Shown: positions 9,958 through 18,312, numbered from the stretch's first letter. The stretch is DNA of 64,000 nt from Mucilaginibacter oryzae (GCF_003148845.1 NZ_QGHA01000014.1:41652-105651); one strand, 5' to 3'. Translations and numbers: made by a program. Notes: generated from the letters alone by a model not told the origin.

Positions 9958-11703
9958 ATGCTTAGAACTCATACCTGCGGCGAATTAAATATCAGCCATT
10001 TAGGCCAAACCGTTACTTTATGCGGTTGGGTACAAAAATCGCGCGATTTGGGCGGTACTACTTTTATCGACGTGCGCGACCGTTACGGTTTAACCCAATT
10101 GATATTTAACACCGATACCGATGCCCAGCTGCGCGAAAAAAGCCGCGGCCTTGGCAGGGAGTTTGTAATTAAAGTAACCGGTAATGTAATTGAACGTACA
10201 AGCAAAAACACCAAAATCCCTACCGGCGAAATCGAGATCGCTGTAACGGATATCGATATATTGAACGCGGCTAAGCTGCCGCCCTTCCTGATTGAGGATG
10301 AAACTGATGGGGGCGAAGAGCTTCGCGCCAAATACCGTTACCTCGATCTGCGCCGTAACCCGATCCGCAACAACCTGGTGCTTCGCCACAAAATGGCGCA
10401 GGAGGTGCGCAAATATTTAGATGCTTTAAACTTTATAGAAGTTGAAACGCCGGTACTGATCAAATCAACACCCGAAGGCGCGCGCGATTTTGTGGTGCCC
10501 AGCCGCATGAACGCGGGCGAGTTTTACGCCCTGCCACAATCACCCCAAACATTTAAACAATTGCTGATGGTAAGCGGCTTTGACCGTTATTTCCAGATCG
10601 TAAAATGTTTCAGGGATGAGGACCTGCGTGCCGACCGCCAGCCGGAGTTTACCCAGATTGACTGCGAACTATCCTTTGTGGAGCAGGAAGATATCCTGAA
10701 CATTTTTGAAGGGCTTACCCGTCACCTGTTTAAAACCGTAAAAGGGATTGACCTGGGCGAGTTGCCACGCATGCTGTATTCAGATGCCATGCGTTTATAC
10801 GGGTCAGACAAACCCGACCTGCGTTTCGGGATGGAGTTTGTTGAACTGAATGATATTGTTAAAGGCAAGGGCTTCGGCATTTTTGATAACGCCGAACTGG
10901 TTGTTGGTATCAATGCCAAAGGTTGTGCCAGCTATACCCGTAAACAGGTTGATGAACTGACCGAATGGTTAAAACGCCCTCAAATTGGTGTAACCGGTAT
11001 GATTTATTGCCGCTACAACGAGGATGGCACCCTGAAATCATCGGTAGATAAGTTTTATAACGAAGATGAGCTGACCAACTGGGCAGCAGCTTTCGGCGCT
11101 GAAAAAGGCGACCTGATGCTGATCCTTGCCGGTGGTGCTGATAAGGTGCGCAAGCAACTGAACGAACTGCGCCTGGAAATGGGCAACCGTTTAGGACTGC
11201 GCGATAAAGACACTTTCGCGCCGCTTTGGGTTATTGATTTCCCGCTGTTGGAATGGGATGAGGAAAGCGGCCGCTACCATGCCATGCACCACCCCTTCAC
11301 CTCGCCAAAACCCGAGGATATTGCCCTGTTAGATACCAACCCGGGAGCCGTTCGCGCCAACGCTTACGATTTGGTGATTAACGGTACCGAAATTGGAGGC
11401 GGTTCTATCCGGATCCACGATCGTACCTTGCAGGCCCTGATGTTCAAACACCTCGGTTTTTCGCCGGAAGAGGCACAGAAACAATTCGGCTTCCTGATGG
11501 ATGCTTTTGAATATGGCGCACCTCCGCATGGTGGCATCGCTTTCGGTTTCGATCGTTTGGCATCCATATTCGCCGGTCTGGATTCGATCCGCGATGTGAT
11601 CGCCTTCCCTAAAAATAACTCAGGTCGCGATGTGATGATTGATTCGCCCTCAACCATTGCCGAGGCACAAATGACCGAGCTGAAAATTAAAACAACGGTT
11701 TAA
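9958..11703 (+). CDS. aspS: Aspartyl-tRNA synthetase
   Basis: Class II synthetase of 581 residues, the normal bacterial length. The N-terminal OB anticodon-binding domain (GWVQKSRDLGGTTFIDVRDRYG) recognises the GUC anticodon. Motif 2 is FRDEDLRADRQPEFTQID, the GAD insert occupies about residues 285-420, and motif 3 is GIAFGFDRLASIFAG. It ligates aspartate to tRNA-Asp in the cytoplasm. The long N-terminal arm and GAD domain are bacterial-type; whether it is discriminating or makes Asp-tRNA-Asn too cannot be told here. Transcribed alone; the AT-rich cassette follows after 60 bp. Confidence 0.97.
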   Translation: MLRTHTCGELNISHLGQTVTLCGWVQKSRDLGGTTFIDVRDRYGLTQLIFNTDTDAQLREKSRGLGREFVIKVTGNVIERTSKNTKIPTGEIEIAVTDIDILNAAKLPPFLIEDETDGGEELRAKYRYLDLRRNPIRNNLVLRHKMAQEVRKYLDALNFIEVETPVLIKSTPEGARDFVVPSRMNAGEFYALPQSPQTFKQLLMVSGFDRYFQIVKCFRDEDLRADRQPEFTQIDCELSFVEQEDILNIFEGLTRHLFKTVKGIDLGELPRMLYSDAMRLYGSDKPDLRFGMEFVELNDIVKGKGFGIFDNAELVVGINAKGCASYTRKQVDELTEWLKRPQIGVTGMIYCRYNEDGTLKSSVDKFYNEDELTNWAAAFGAEKGDLMLILAGGADKVRKQLNELRLEMGNRLGLRDKDTFAPLWVIDFPLLEWDEESGRYHAMHHPFTSPKPEDIALLDTNPGAVRANAYDLVINGTEIGGGSIRIHDRTLQALMFKHLGFSPEEAQKQFGFLMDAFEYGAPPHGGIAFGFDRLASIFAGLDSIRDVIAFPKNNSGRDVMIDSPSTIAEAQMTELKIKTTV

Positions 11704-11729
11704 TCAATATTTAAAAATCAATTTAGTTA

Positions 11730-11737
11730 TAAGTTTG
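11730..11737 (+). promoter_or_regulatory. -7 promoter box before the AT-rich cassette
   Basis: TAAGTTTG matches the Bacteroidota TAnnTTTG box and lies 28 bp before ATG 11765. The -33 element is weak (a TTTA at 11710-11713, spacing 16). If real, the three following genes are transcribed independently of aspS. Confidence 0.4.
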
Positions 11738-11764
11738 TAATTAAAATTGTAAATTGTCGTGTCT

Positions 11765-12427
11765 ATGCCTAAATACACAATCCCAGATCTATTTGTACCT
11801 GGCTTTAATGAAATAGCTTCGTTAAACGATGAGAAATTAGAAGCCATTCTTTTAGCTATAGAATCTTTAAAAATTGGTGATGGCCCAGAATTTCTATCTT
11901 CCGTTTTAAAAGAAGCGAAAATTCTAAATGGCATAGATGTCTACGAGATTTCTATTACTATATTCAGCATCATTAATCTAATTTTTGATGATGAGATTGA
12001 CGATGTCGAAAGCCTTTTAGACGATCTGATTTTATCTTATAAAGATCATGCGACCGGAAGAAAAAAACTTCAATTAGATAAATTAAAAATCAATCTATTC
12101 TCGTTATTATCAAATAGATCGAAATTGAATTTAACTATAAAAGCTCTTAAACTTGGTGTCGAATTCGAAAAAACATTCTCAAAAAGCAGAATATTTACAG
12201 ACATACGCGTTGTTTTTGGCCCGGATATAAAAAATGATAAACAGTCAGCGCTCCTAATACATAATCTTCAATTAGAATATAAAAAGAATGGTTCGGATAA
12301 AAAGTTATTCATGACCATGGATAGCGATGATTTAAGAAATCTTAAAATTCAAATTGAGAGAGCTTTAGAAAAAGAAACATCTCTTAGAGCGACAAACAAC
12401 ATATCCTTCATTGACATAAATCTATAA
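11765..12427 (+). CDS. Unrecognised protein A of AT-rich cassette, possible COMM-like C-terminus
   Basis: About 220 residues, soluble and acidic, with no signal peptide or membrane segment. Residues 1-130 look all-helical (NDEKLEAILLAIESLKIGD; DDEIDDVESLLDDLILSY). The last 60 residues (LIHNLQLEYKKNG...LFMTMDSDDLRNLKIQIERALEKE) have the strand-strand-helix spacing and 'MT.DSDDL..L...IE.A' ending seen in COMM-type domains; that similarity is only my impression. GTG at 11759 is an alternative start. Much lower GC than aspS and the FKBP genes suggests acquisition by transfer. It ends 2 bp before the next gene, so co-expression is likely. Function unknown. Confidence 0.65.
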   Translation: MPKYTIPDLFVPGFNEIASLNDEKLEAILLAIESLKIGDGPEFLSSVLKEAKILNGIDVYEISITIFSIINLIFDDEIDDVESLLDDLILSYKDHATGRKKLQLDKLKINLFSLLSNRSKLNLTIKALKLGVEFEKTFSKSRIFTDIRVVFGPDIKNDKQSALLIHNLQLEYKKNGSDKKLFMTMDSDDLRNLKIQIERALEKETSLRATNNISFIDINL

Positions 12428-12429
12428 TT

Positions 12430-13071
12430 ATGAATGAAAAGATTGCTGATATGCACATCCCACAAATCCGAATAGATCGAAAGAAAACCGATTTAAGAGG
12501 TAATAATATGTATTCAAAAACTCCTAATATTTTTAAATCAGAAGATTATCATTCAAGAGCTAAACAGTCGAAAATTGGTATTTTTGATGAAAAATACAAC
12601 GGAAAAACTAAAACCAATTATTCGCATATAAAAATTGGAAATTGGGAATTTGAATATCCTAATGCAATAGAGAATATTATAACTGAAATTAAAAGGTCCT
12701 TTTCTCTTTTGGATATGAAAGACAGTTGGGATGATGAGGGCGCAGTTGCTGTTAATATTGATACCTGGATAAAGGCTGCTATCTTCTTGTACAACTATGC
12801 TCAATATCTCTATGTGAATTCCAAACATCAAAATGTTTTAATTGAACCAGACATCGCTCCTGTTAACGACGGCTCTATCGATTTAACTTGGCGAACTGAA
12901 AAAGCGCGTTTATTAATTAACATCAAACCTAAATCCTTGGACCGTGTAAGTTATTATTGTGATTTATATTCAGATAAAGATTTCTCAAAAGGGAATGTTT
13001 CCTCAGAATCCATTAATGAAGGCTTTGCTGGATGGTTAAACTTTTTCATTAAACCGAATGTGGGAAATTGA
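12430..13071 (+). CDS. Unrecognised protein B of AT-rich cassette
   Basis: Protein of 213 residues, cytoplasmic by appearance. The N-terminal 65 residues are basic and low-complexity. The conserved-looking core begins at about 85: ITEIKRSFSLLDMKDSWDDEGA, then a helical TWIKAAIFLYNYAQYLY, a strand region IEPDIAPVNDGSIDLTW and LLINIKP, ending DRVSYYCDLYSD. I have the impression of a recurrent uncharacterised family with the W-D-D-E-G-A signature, but know no function. It begins 2 bp after protein A and overlaps protein C by 14 nt, which implies translational coupling. Confidence 0.62.
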   Translation: MNEKIADMHIPQIRIDRKKTDLRGNNMYSKTPNIFKSEDYHSRAKQSKIGIFDEKYNGKTKTNYSHIKIGNWEFEYPNAIENIITEIKRSFSLLDMKDSWDDEGAVAVNIDTWIKAAIFLYNYAQYLYVNSKHQNVLIEPDIAPVNDGSIDLTWRTEKARLLINIKPKSLDRVSYYCDLYSDKDFSKGNVSSESINEGFAGWLNFFIKPNVGN

Positions 13072-13495
13072 AGATATTCCTCCGTCCAACAAACTGTATG
13101 TAAGGGTTCATAAAAACAATATAAATCCAAAAACAGCAGAACCGAGGCCAGCTGCTTTCAAAAATACACCAGAAAAAGGACCAGATTTATCAAGTGATTG
13201 GGAGAAACACTCAACGCCTCAAAGCAGTCGAGATTTAATTGGAAAACAGTTTAAATATGGAACAGAAGCATTCAAAAATCCGAATGATTTTTTCATTGTA
13301 AGTTTTACATGTGAGAAGCTTTCATGTATTAATCCTCCCCAGTCGGTTCAGCACACGCCCCAATATAACAATCCTGAAATAGTGGGAGAGCCAAATAACC
13401 GAGCTCACGCGAGCATAATTGGCGATAAAAGCGACGAAGAAATCCGATTAAAATTTATTGATATCTACAATTGGGAAATTAAACCAAATATCTAA
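13058..13495 (+). CDS. Unrecognised protein C of AT-rich cassette
   Basis: Protein of 145 residues. Its N-terminal LYVRVHKNNI.P....PRPAAFKNTP and DLSSDWEKHSTPQSSRD blocks, and its C-terminal NNRAHASIIGDKSDEEIRLKFIDIYNWEI block, look like one compact conserved domain with several invariant-looking polar residues (R, H, W, S, R, H). That would suit an enzyme or an RNA/nucleotide-binding unit, but this is inference. It starts inside gene B (14-nt overlap) and ends 4 bp before the first FKBP gene, so that FKBP may now depend on cassette transcription. AT-rich like A and B. Confidence 0.6.
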   Translation: MWEIEDIPPSNKLYVRVHKNNINPKTAEPRPAAFKNTPEKGPDLSSDWEKHSTPQSSRDLIGKQFKYGTEAFKNPNDFFIVSFTCEKLSCINPPQSVQHTPQYNNPEIVGEPNNRAHASIIGDKSDEEIRLKFIDIYNWEIKPNI

Positions 13496-13499
13496 TTAG

Positions 13500-13970
13500 A
13501 TGAGGTTGAAAAAATATATCCTTTTATTAAGCGTAATTATCGTAGCCCTAATCAGTTCGTGCGATAACTCGGTAAAGGAAAACCAGGCGAGGCAGGCCGC
13601 CACCGACGATTCGCTGATCCGTGTTTATCTGAAAGCCAACCCGCAGATCAAAGCAAAAAAGCATCCGTCGGGTATCTATTTCCAGATCCTTTCTGAAGGT
13701 AAAGGCGAACATCCTAACGAAAATTCGCTGGTTACCGTAAATTACACTGCGGCTATGCTTAACGATATGGTGGTTGACAAAGGCAGCGGCTTCTCAAGCT
13801 CGCTCGACAGGCTGATCAAAGGCTGGCAAATCGGCATCCCGCTGGTAAAAGAAGGCGGCTCTATTTTACTGATCGTGCCATCGGGCCTGGCTTATGGGGC
13901 CAACGGCGTTGGTCGCATCCCCGAAAACGCTGTATTGGTTTTTAACGTCGATTTAACAGAATTTAAGTAA
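13500..13970 (+). CDS. FKBP-type peptidyl-prolyl isomerase lipoprotein, copy 1
   Basis: Protein of 156 residues. A lipoprotein signal ends in LISSC-DNS, so it is anchored in the inner or outer membrane facing the periplasm. The FKBP fold covers about residues 50-156 with LVTVNYTAAML, LIKGWQIGIPLVKEGGSILLIVPSGLAYG and IPENAVLVFNVDL. It catalyses cis-trans isomerisation of prolyl bonds. It lacks the C-x-K-D export signal seen in copies 2 and 3. It starts only 4 bp after the AT-rich cassette and is first of three tandem paralogues. Confidence 0.88.
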   Translation: MRLKKYILLLSVIIVALISSCDNSVKENQARQAATDDSLIRVYLKANPQIKAKKHPSGIYFQILSEGKGEHPNENSLVTVNYTAAMLNDMVVDKGSGFSSSLDRLIKGWQIGIPLVKEGGSILLIVPSGLAYGANGVGRIPENAVLVFNVDLTEFK

Positions 13971-14051
13971 AAACCTTAAAATAATATACAGTTTGTAGCG
14001 TTTAGCTGCTTTTAACCGTCAGGTTAATTAGCATATATAACTATTAACTAA

Positions 14052-14510
14052 ATGAAGAAATTCTTATTATTCGTATTCGCACCCCTGGTGATCCTTGCTT
14101 CATGTTCAAAAGATAAATTCGACGCATCCAAACAGGCAGCGGCCGATGATGCCGCCATTAAGGCCTACATCGGTACAGATACCGCTTATCATGCCACTGC
14201 CGATGGGTCGGGCGTTTATTATAAAATGGTAACCCTGGGTACCGGCGCTCGTCCAACTTTATCATCAACCATTAAAGTAACTTACACAGGCAAATTGCTT
14301 GATGGTACAATATTTCAATCGGCAACTATTACCAATCCGCTGAGCGGTTTGATACAGGGCTGGCAATCTGGTTTGCCATATGTGAGGATGGGTGGGCGTG
14401 TTATTCTGGTTATCCCTTCAAGGGCCGGTTATGGCAATAATGCACAAAGCGGCATCCCTGCAAACTCCGTGTTGGTATTTACTATCGATCTGCTTAATAT
14501 TGTTAATTAG
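14052..14510 (+). CDS. FKBP-type peptidyl-prolyl isomerase lipoprotein, copy 2
   Basis: Protein of 152 residues. The lipobox is LASC followed by SKDK, which resembles the Bacteroidota lipoprotein surface-export signal (C-x-K-D/E). The FKBP core (IKVTYTGKLLDGTIFQSA, LIQGWQSGLPYVRMGGRVILVIPSRAGYGN, IPANSVLVFTIDLL) is complete. It lies 81 bp after copy 1. The tandem arrangement and sequence similarity point to local duplication. Confidence 0.88.
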   Translation: MKKFLLFVFAPLVILASCSKDKFDASKQAAADDAAIKAYIGTDTAYHATADGSGVYYKMVTLGTGARPTLSSTIKVTYTGKLLDGTIFQSATITNPLSGLIQGWQSGLPYVRMGGRVILVIPSRAGYGNNAQSGIPANSVLVFTIDLLNIVN

Positions 14511-14538
14511 TTTTACCTGCCCGCTGTTTTAACCTGCC

Positions 14539-15006
14539 ATGAGAAAAACCCTGTTACTGTTATTATTTGCATCATCGCTGGCGCTGGTATCCTGCTTTAA
14601 AGATAAAGCTGCCGATCCGCAGCAGATTGTTTTGAATGAGGATGGCAATATCAAAAATTACCTTGCCGCGCATCCCGAAATCAGCGCTACCAAAGATACT
14701 TCAGGTGTTTATTATCAGGTAATCAGTCCGGGGTCGGGCACACATTCCGGGCCAAATGGCGTTATCACCATTGATTATTCGATGCAATTGCTTAGCGGCG
14801 TTACTTTTAGCGGTCAAACCGGTTATAAGGGCAAACTGTCCGATTTAATAAAAGGCTGGCAGATCGGCATTCCGCTGATAGCCGCAGGCGGCGAAATCCT
14901 GCTTATTGTTCCTTCGCGCTATGCCTATGGCACGGCCGGCACAAGCCAGGTTCCGCCAAATTCCACCGTGATATTTGATATCAAGCTTAAAAATATTGAA
15001 CAATAA
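14539..15006 (+). CDS. FKBP-type peptidyl-prolyl isomerase lipoprotein, copy 3
   Basis: Protein of 155 residues with lipobox LVSC-FKDK (surface-export type) and an FKBP domain (VITIDYSMQLLSGVTFSG, LIKGWQIGIPLIAAGGEILLIVPSRYAYG, VPPNSTVIFDIKL). It starts 28 bp after copy 2, so copies 2 and 3 are one operon. The gene ends ...KLKNIEQ and runs into a strong hairpin. The same seven codons and hairpin recur at 15559-15615, evidence for a lost fourth copy. Confidence 0.88.
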   Translation: MRKTLLLLLFASSLALVSCFKDKAADPQQIVLNEDGNIKNYLAAHPEISATKDTSGVYYQVISPGSGTHSGPNGVITIDYSMQLLSGVTFSGQTGYKGKLSDLIKGWQIGIPLIAAGGEILLIVPSRYAYGTAGTSQVPPNSTVIFDIKLKNIEQ

Positions 15007-15010
15007 CAAG

Positions 15011-15040
15011 AAGGCCATCCTAAAAAGATGGCCTTTGTTG
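15011..15040 (+). terminator. Terminator of the FKBP array
   Basis: Perfect 9-bp stem AAGGCCATC at 15011-15019 and its complement at 15027-15035, followed by TTTGTTGTT. It lies 5 bp after the stop of copy 3. Confidence 0.85.
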
Positions 15041-15042
15041 TT

Positions 15043-15558
15043 AAACGTTAAATACTTTTCCGCCGTTGTTGATGTTGTCACCATAGCCGTTAACATAAGG
15101 ACAAAGGCCATTCAAAAGTTGAGAGGAAAGGTATGATTCACTCCCAATGACCTACTGTGTTTAGATTCCCCGTAGCGGATACCTGTTTGTAGAAGATGCA
15201 GGCAGACAATCTTTTTGCCTCGTAGAGGCTACCCTCTTCAGGACATTTATAAGCATGGTTTATAGGTAGCCTCTACGAGGCAAAGGGCCCTTTTATCTTT
15301 ATCCTACAAACAGGTAGCGCCTAACGGCGCATTAGAAAATTTACAGCAGCATAAGTTAAAGGCTATGGTGACAACATCAACAATGGCACCAGCTTGGAAA
15401 AACACATTTTCAAGAGAGGAGTTTAAACGTTTACGCCAATATATTCTCTTAAGTTAACGGCTATGGTGTTTTCACCGCACCACTTTTGGGGGTAGATTGT
15501 TGTCGTTTTAATTACTGAAACTTCTTAAGATCATGTGGTACGGTGAAAACACCGACCA
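15043..15558. repeat. Non-coding nest of inverted repeats
   Basis: This 516-bp stretch holds no credible gene. It contains four inverted-repeat pairs: 15066-15088 with 15361-15383 (23 bp, perfect), 15181-15192 with 15304-15315 (12 bp), 15214-15233 with 15265-15284 (20 bp, perfect), and 15465-15483 with 15535-15553 (18 of 19). The core GGCTATGGTG appears three times, at 15079-15088 (minus), 15361 and 15459. The first three pairs are nested, so one strand could fold into a long branched hairpin. It may be stacked non-autonomous mobile elements or a structured RNA; which one is unknown. Confidence 0.75.
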
Positions 15559-15615
15559 CAAGCTTAAAAATATTGAGCAATAATAAAAAGCCATCCTAAA
15601 AAGATGGCCTTATTA
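15559..15615 (+). pseudogene. 3' remnant of a fourth FKBP gene plus its terminator
   Basis: The segment repeats the end of copy 3 and its hairpin (14982-15042). The in-frame codons AAG CTT AAA AAT ATT GAG CAA TAA encode KLKNIEQ-stop, identical to copy 3 except for one synonymous change (GAA to GAG). The hairpin CCATCCTAAAAAGATGG and a T-rich tail follow. The simplest explanation is a fourth tandem FKBP gene whose body was deleted or replaced by the inverted-repeat nest upstream. Confidence 0.7.
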
Positions 15616-15636
15616 TTATTGCATTACCAAAGCTCC

Positions 15637-15667
15637 TTTAGCCTTTCGCCGCTAAAAACTATCTTTG
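15637..15667 (+). promoter_or_regulatory. Promoter of miaE
   Basis: TTTA at 15637-15640, 19 nt, then TATCTTTG at 15660-15667, which matches TAnnTTTG. The GTG start is at 15672, so the transcript would be leaderless or almost so. Confidence 0.5.
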
Positions 15668-15671
15668 CACT

Positions 15672-16271
15672 GTGAGCGAGAAAACCATCCTTAAACTGCA
15701 GCTACCTACCGACCCGCTATGGGTTAAAAATGTGGTGGAAAGCAATATTGAAGAGCTATTGACTGACCATGCTTTTTGCGAACAAAAGGCCGCCAGCAAT
15801 GCCATTACCCTCATTGTTCAAAACCCCAACCTGAGCGAGTTGGTACAGGAAATGGCGTTATTGGTACAGGAGGAAATGGATCATTTTAAGCGGGTGCACG
15901 ACATTATACTGGAAAGGGGTTACATTCTGGGCCGTGAGCGCAAGGATAATTATGTAAACGAGCTTCGGAAATTCATTATTACCGGGGGCGGCCGCGAAGC
16001 CCAATTAATTGACCGGCTGCTGTTTTCGGCCATGATTGAAGCCCGGAGCTGCGAACGCTTTAAAGTACTTTCTGAAAACATAAACGATTCTAAGCTGGCC
16101 GAATTTTATCATGAGCTGATGATCAGTGAGGCCACACACTATTCCATGTTTATCCGCCTGGCCAAAAAATACGCCGAGGAAATTGACGTTGAGGCCCGCT
16201 GGAAGCAGTTTTTAGCATATGAAGCCCAGGTGATACAGAATTACGGCAAGAGCGAGACGATACACGGGTGA
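15672..16271 (+). CDS. miaE: tRNA-(ms2io6A) hydroxylase
   Basis: Protein of 199 residues, ferritin-like diiron fold. The iron ligands are visible as E in HAFCEQKAA, E..H in EEMDHFKRVH, E in EARSCERF and E..H in EATHYSMF. MiaE hydroxylates the isopentenyl group of ms2i6A37 in tRNAs reading UNN codons, using O2. The start is GTG at 15672, with no in-frame ATG near the conserved N-terminus. It is monocistronic, with a palindromic repeat downstream. Confidence 0.9.
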   Translation: MSEKTILKLQLPTDPLWVKNVVESNIEELLTDHAFCEQKAASNAITLIVQNPNLSELVQEMALLVQEEMDHFKRVHDIILERGYILGRERKDNYVNELRKFIITGGGREAQLIDRLLFSAMIEARSCERFKVLSENINDSKLAEFYHELMISEATHYSMFIRLAKKYAEEIDVEARWKQFLAYEAQVIQNYGKSETIHG

Positions 16272-16274
16272 TTA

Positions 16275-16368
16275 AGAAGTCGGAAGTCGGAAAGTCCGGA
16301 AGAAAAAAATTCAATCCCTTCATCATCTTAGCTCTTTCGGACTTTCCGACTTCCGGACTTTCCGACTC
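16275..16368. repeat. GTCGGAAGTC-type palindromic repeat
   Basis: A 17-bp perfect inverted pair (GTCGGAAAGTCCGGAAG at 16286-16302 and its complement at 16350-16366) with further GTCGGAA units around it. Related AAGTCGGAAG repeats occur at 40029-40144 and 63526-63585. It fills the space between miaE and the sensor kinase and may also act as a hairpin terminator or mRNA stabiliser. Confidence 0.7.
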
Positions 16369-16418
16369 AAAACTCATCCACACAAAACTACCAATTACCG
16401 ATACCCGCTTTTATTACT

Positions 16419-16435
16419 GTAACATATTGTGTTAC
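16419..16435. promoter_or_regulatory. Palindrome before the sensor kinase start
   Basis: GTAACA at 16419-16424 and TGTTAC at 16430-16435, 8 bp before ATG 16444. The position suits an operator, perhaps autoregulatory for the LytTR regulator two genes on, but this is inference only. Confidence 0.3.
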
Positions 16436-16443
16436 TTTATAAA

Positions 16444-17604
16444 ATGTCGCGTTTTAAAGCTTTTTCGGTTGTTATACATATTGCGGGTTGGCTGTTGTTT
16501 ATGGCCTTCCCGCTGCTATTTTTGAACAACCGCGGGCAAAACACAACTATCCTTACCTTTTTAAAAGAACCTGCTTATTGGGTTTTCTGCACAACGTACA
16601 TTGTTCTTTTTTACAGCAACGCGTACTTTTTTATCCCGAAGTTTTTCCTTACCAAACGGTACTGGATCTATAGTGCCATTGCTTTGGTGTTATTGGTTTG
16701 TGTGTTTCTGCTTCGCCCTTTCGAGAAATTGCTCCAAAGTAATGAAAACGGCCCGTGGCGTAAGTTTCGCCTGGAAATGGCCGAACGCGCTAAGTTTGAA
16801 AAGCCGGAATTCAGAGACACTACATTTTTTAAATCGGGTCGTTTTAATCCGCCCCCGTTTCCGTCAGATAGTGCCGCCCGATTCTTTCGTCCGGAATTCA
16901 GGCGTCCGCGCCCTTTTGATAGTATCAGTTTGTTTATATTCCTCATGATCATGGCGCTGAGCACCGCTATAGTAACCGTACAGCAATGGCAGCAAACCGA
17001 ACAGCGCGCCGCCCGCGCCGAAGCCGATAAAGCCAACGCCGAACTTTCATTTTTGAAAGCGCAGATCAACCCTCATTTTCTGTTCAATACCCTCAATAAT
17101 ATATATACCCTCGCTGCCATTAAGGATGATCATGCCGCCGACAGCATCATGAAGCTATCAAACATTATGCGTTACGTTACTGATGATGCTACGGAAGATT
17201 TTGTACCGCTGCAAAGCGAGATCGACTGTATCAGCGATTATATCGAGCTTCAGCGTTTGCGCATTGGCAGCAATACCATCGTTAATTTTAATATTGAAGG
17301 GGATACCGGTATCACGCAAATAGCGCCGCTTGTAATGATGACCTTTGTAGAGAATGTTTTTAAGTACGGCGTAAGTAAACATGAACCATCCGCTATTGAT
17401 ATTCGGGTGCATGTAAACGGGGAGAATATTTCATTTTATTGCAAAAACCGGGTATTCGCGGTAAAAAACAGCGATTACCAGCGCACAGGCATCGGCATAA
17501 AAAATACCAAACAACGTTTGGAGCATTTGTATCCGGGTAAACACCTGTTGAATATCAGCAGCCTGGGCAATGAATATATTGTGCAGTTAACTTTACACAC
17601 ATAA
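16444..17604 (+). CDS. LytS/YehU-family sensor histidine kinase
   Basis: About 386 residues. Hydrophobic segments at roughly 5-30, 40-60 and 75-95 and another near 160-180 place it in the inner membrane. The His_kinase box SFLKAQINPHFLFNTLNNIYTLA (His near 211) is followed by a divergent GHKL ATPase domain with VENVFKYGVSK and GIGIKNTKQRL. It phosphorylates its partner regulator in response to an unknown signal. An earlier in-frame TTG at 16429 is possible, but ATG 16444 fits better. The partner gene begins 3 bp after the stop. Confidence 0.92.
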   Translation: MSRFKAFSVVIHIAGWLLFMAFPLLFLNNRGQNTTILTFLKEPAYWVFCTTYIVLFYSNAYFFIPKFFLTKRYWIYSAIALVLLVCVFLLRPFEKLLQSNENGPWRKFRLEMAERAKFEKPEFRDTTFFKSGRFNPPPFPSDSAARFFRPEFRRPRPFDSISLFIFLMIMALSTAIVTVQQWQQTEQRAARAEADKANAELSFLKAQINPHFLFNTLNNIYTLAAIKDDHAADSIMKLSNIMRYVTDDATEDFVPLQSEIDCISDYIELQRLRIGSNTIVNFNIEGDTGITQIAPLVMMTFVENVFKYGVSKHEPSAIDIRVHVNGENISFYCKNRVFAVKNSDYQRTGIGIKNTKQRLEHLYPGKHLLNISSLGNEYIVQLTLHT

Positions 17605-17607
17605 ATT

Positions 17608-18306
17608 ATGGCGTTGAAATGCATAGCTATTGACGACGAACCGCTGGCTCTGCGGCTGATTGGCGAATATGTATCCCGCTTTCCGTCGCTGCAACTGGTA
17701 AAAACCTTTGAAGACGCGATATCCGGCGCCGAATACCTGAAAACCACACAGGTCGACCTGCTTTTTTTGGATATCAACATGCCCGATATTACGGGGATTG
17801 ACCTGGTGCGTTCGTTAAAAGACAAACCGATGGTAATATTTACCACCGCCTATAAAAATTTCGCGTACGAAGGTTTTGAACTCGAAGCGCTCGATTATAT
17901 TTTAAAACCGATAGATATCCGGCGCTTTACCAGGGCGGTTGAAAAAGCGGTTGATTATTACAGGTACAAAAACAAAGCTGCTACGGATGAAACCGAAGAA
18001 AGCCTGTATGTTTATTCGGAGTACAGGATGGTAAAAATTGAACTGGGCAGTATCGAGTATATTGAAAGCATGGAAGATTACATCAAGATCCATATCACCA
18101 ACAATAAAACCATCCTTACCCTCATGACGCTTAAGAAGGTTTTGGAAAAGCTACCTGCAGGCAAATTTCAGCGCATTCACCGCAGCTACGTGGTAGCGGT
18201 TAACAAAGTCCGCTCTATTCAAAACCGCAAAGCAGAACTTGCAAATATTCAACTCCCTATAAGTGAAAGCTACCTTGATTTTATAAGGCACTGGAAACAA
18301 GGATAA
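17608..18306 (+). CDS. LytTR-family response regulator
   Basis: Protein of 232 residues. The receiver domain has the acidic pair DD at 9-10, phosphoacceptor Asp55 (LFLDINMPD) and Lys in DYILKPID. The LytTR DNA-binding domain covers about 135-232 (YVYSEYRMVKIELGSIEYIESMEDYIKIH, FQRIHRSYVVAVNKV). These regulators bind imperfect direct repeats upstream of target genes. It is co-transcribed with the kinase (3-bp gap). Targets are not evident; the palindrome at 16419-16435 is a weak autoregulation candidate. Confidence 0.94.
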   Translation: MALKCIAIDDEPLALRLIGEYVSRFPSLQLVKTFEDAISGAEYLKTTQVDLLFLDINMPDITGIDLVRSLKDKPMVIFTTAYKNFAYEGFELEALDYILKPIDIRRFTRAVEKAVDYYRYKNKAATDETEESLYVYSEYRMVKIELGSIEYIESMEDYIKIHITNNKTILTLMTLKKVLEKLPAGKFQRIHRSYVVAVNKVRSIQNRKAELANIQLPISESYLDFIRHWKQG

Positions 18307-18312
18307 ATCAGC

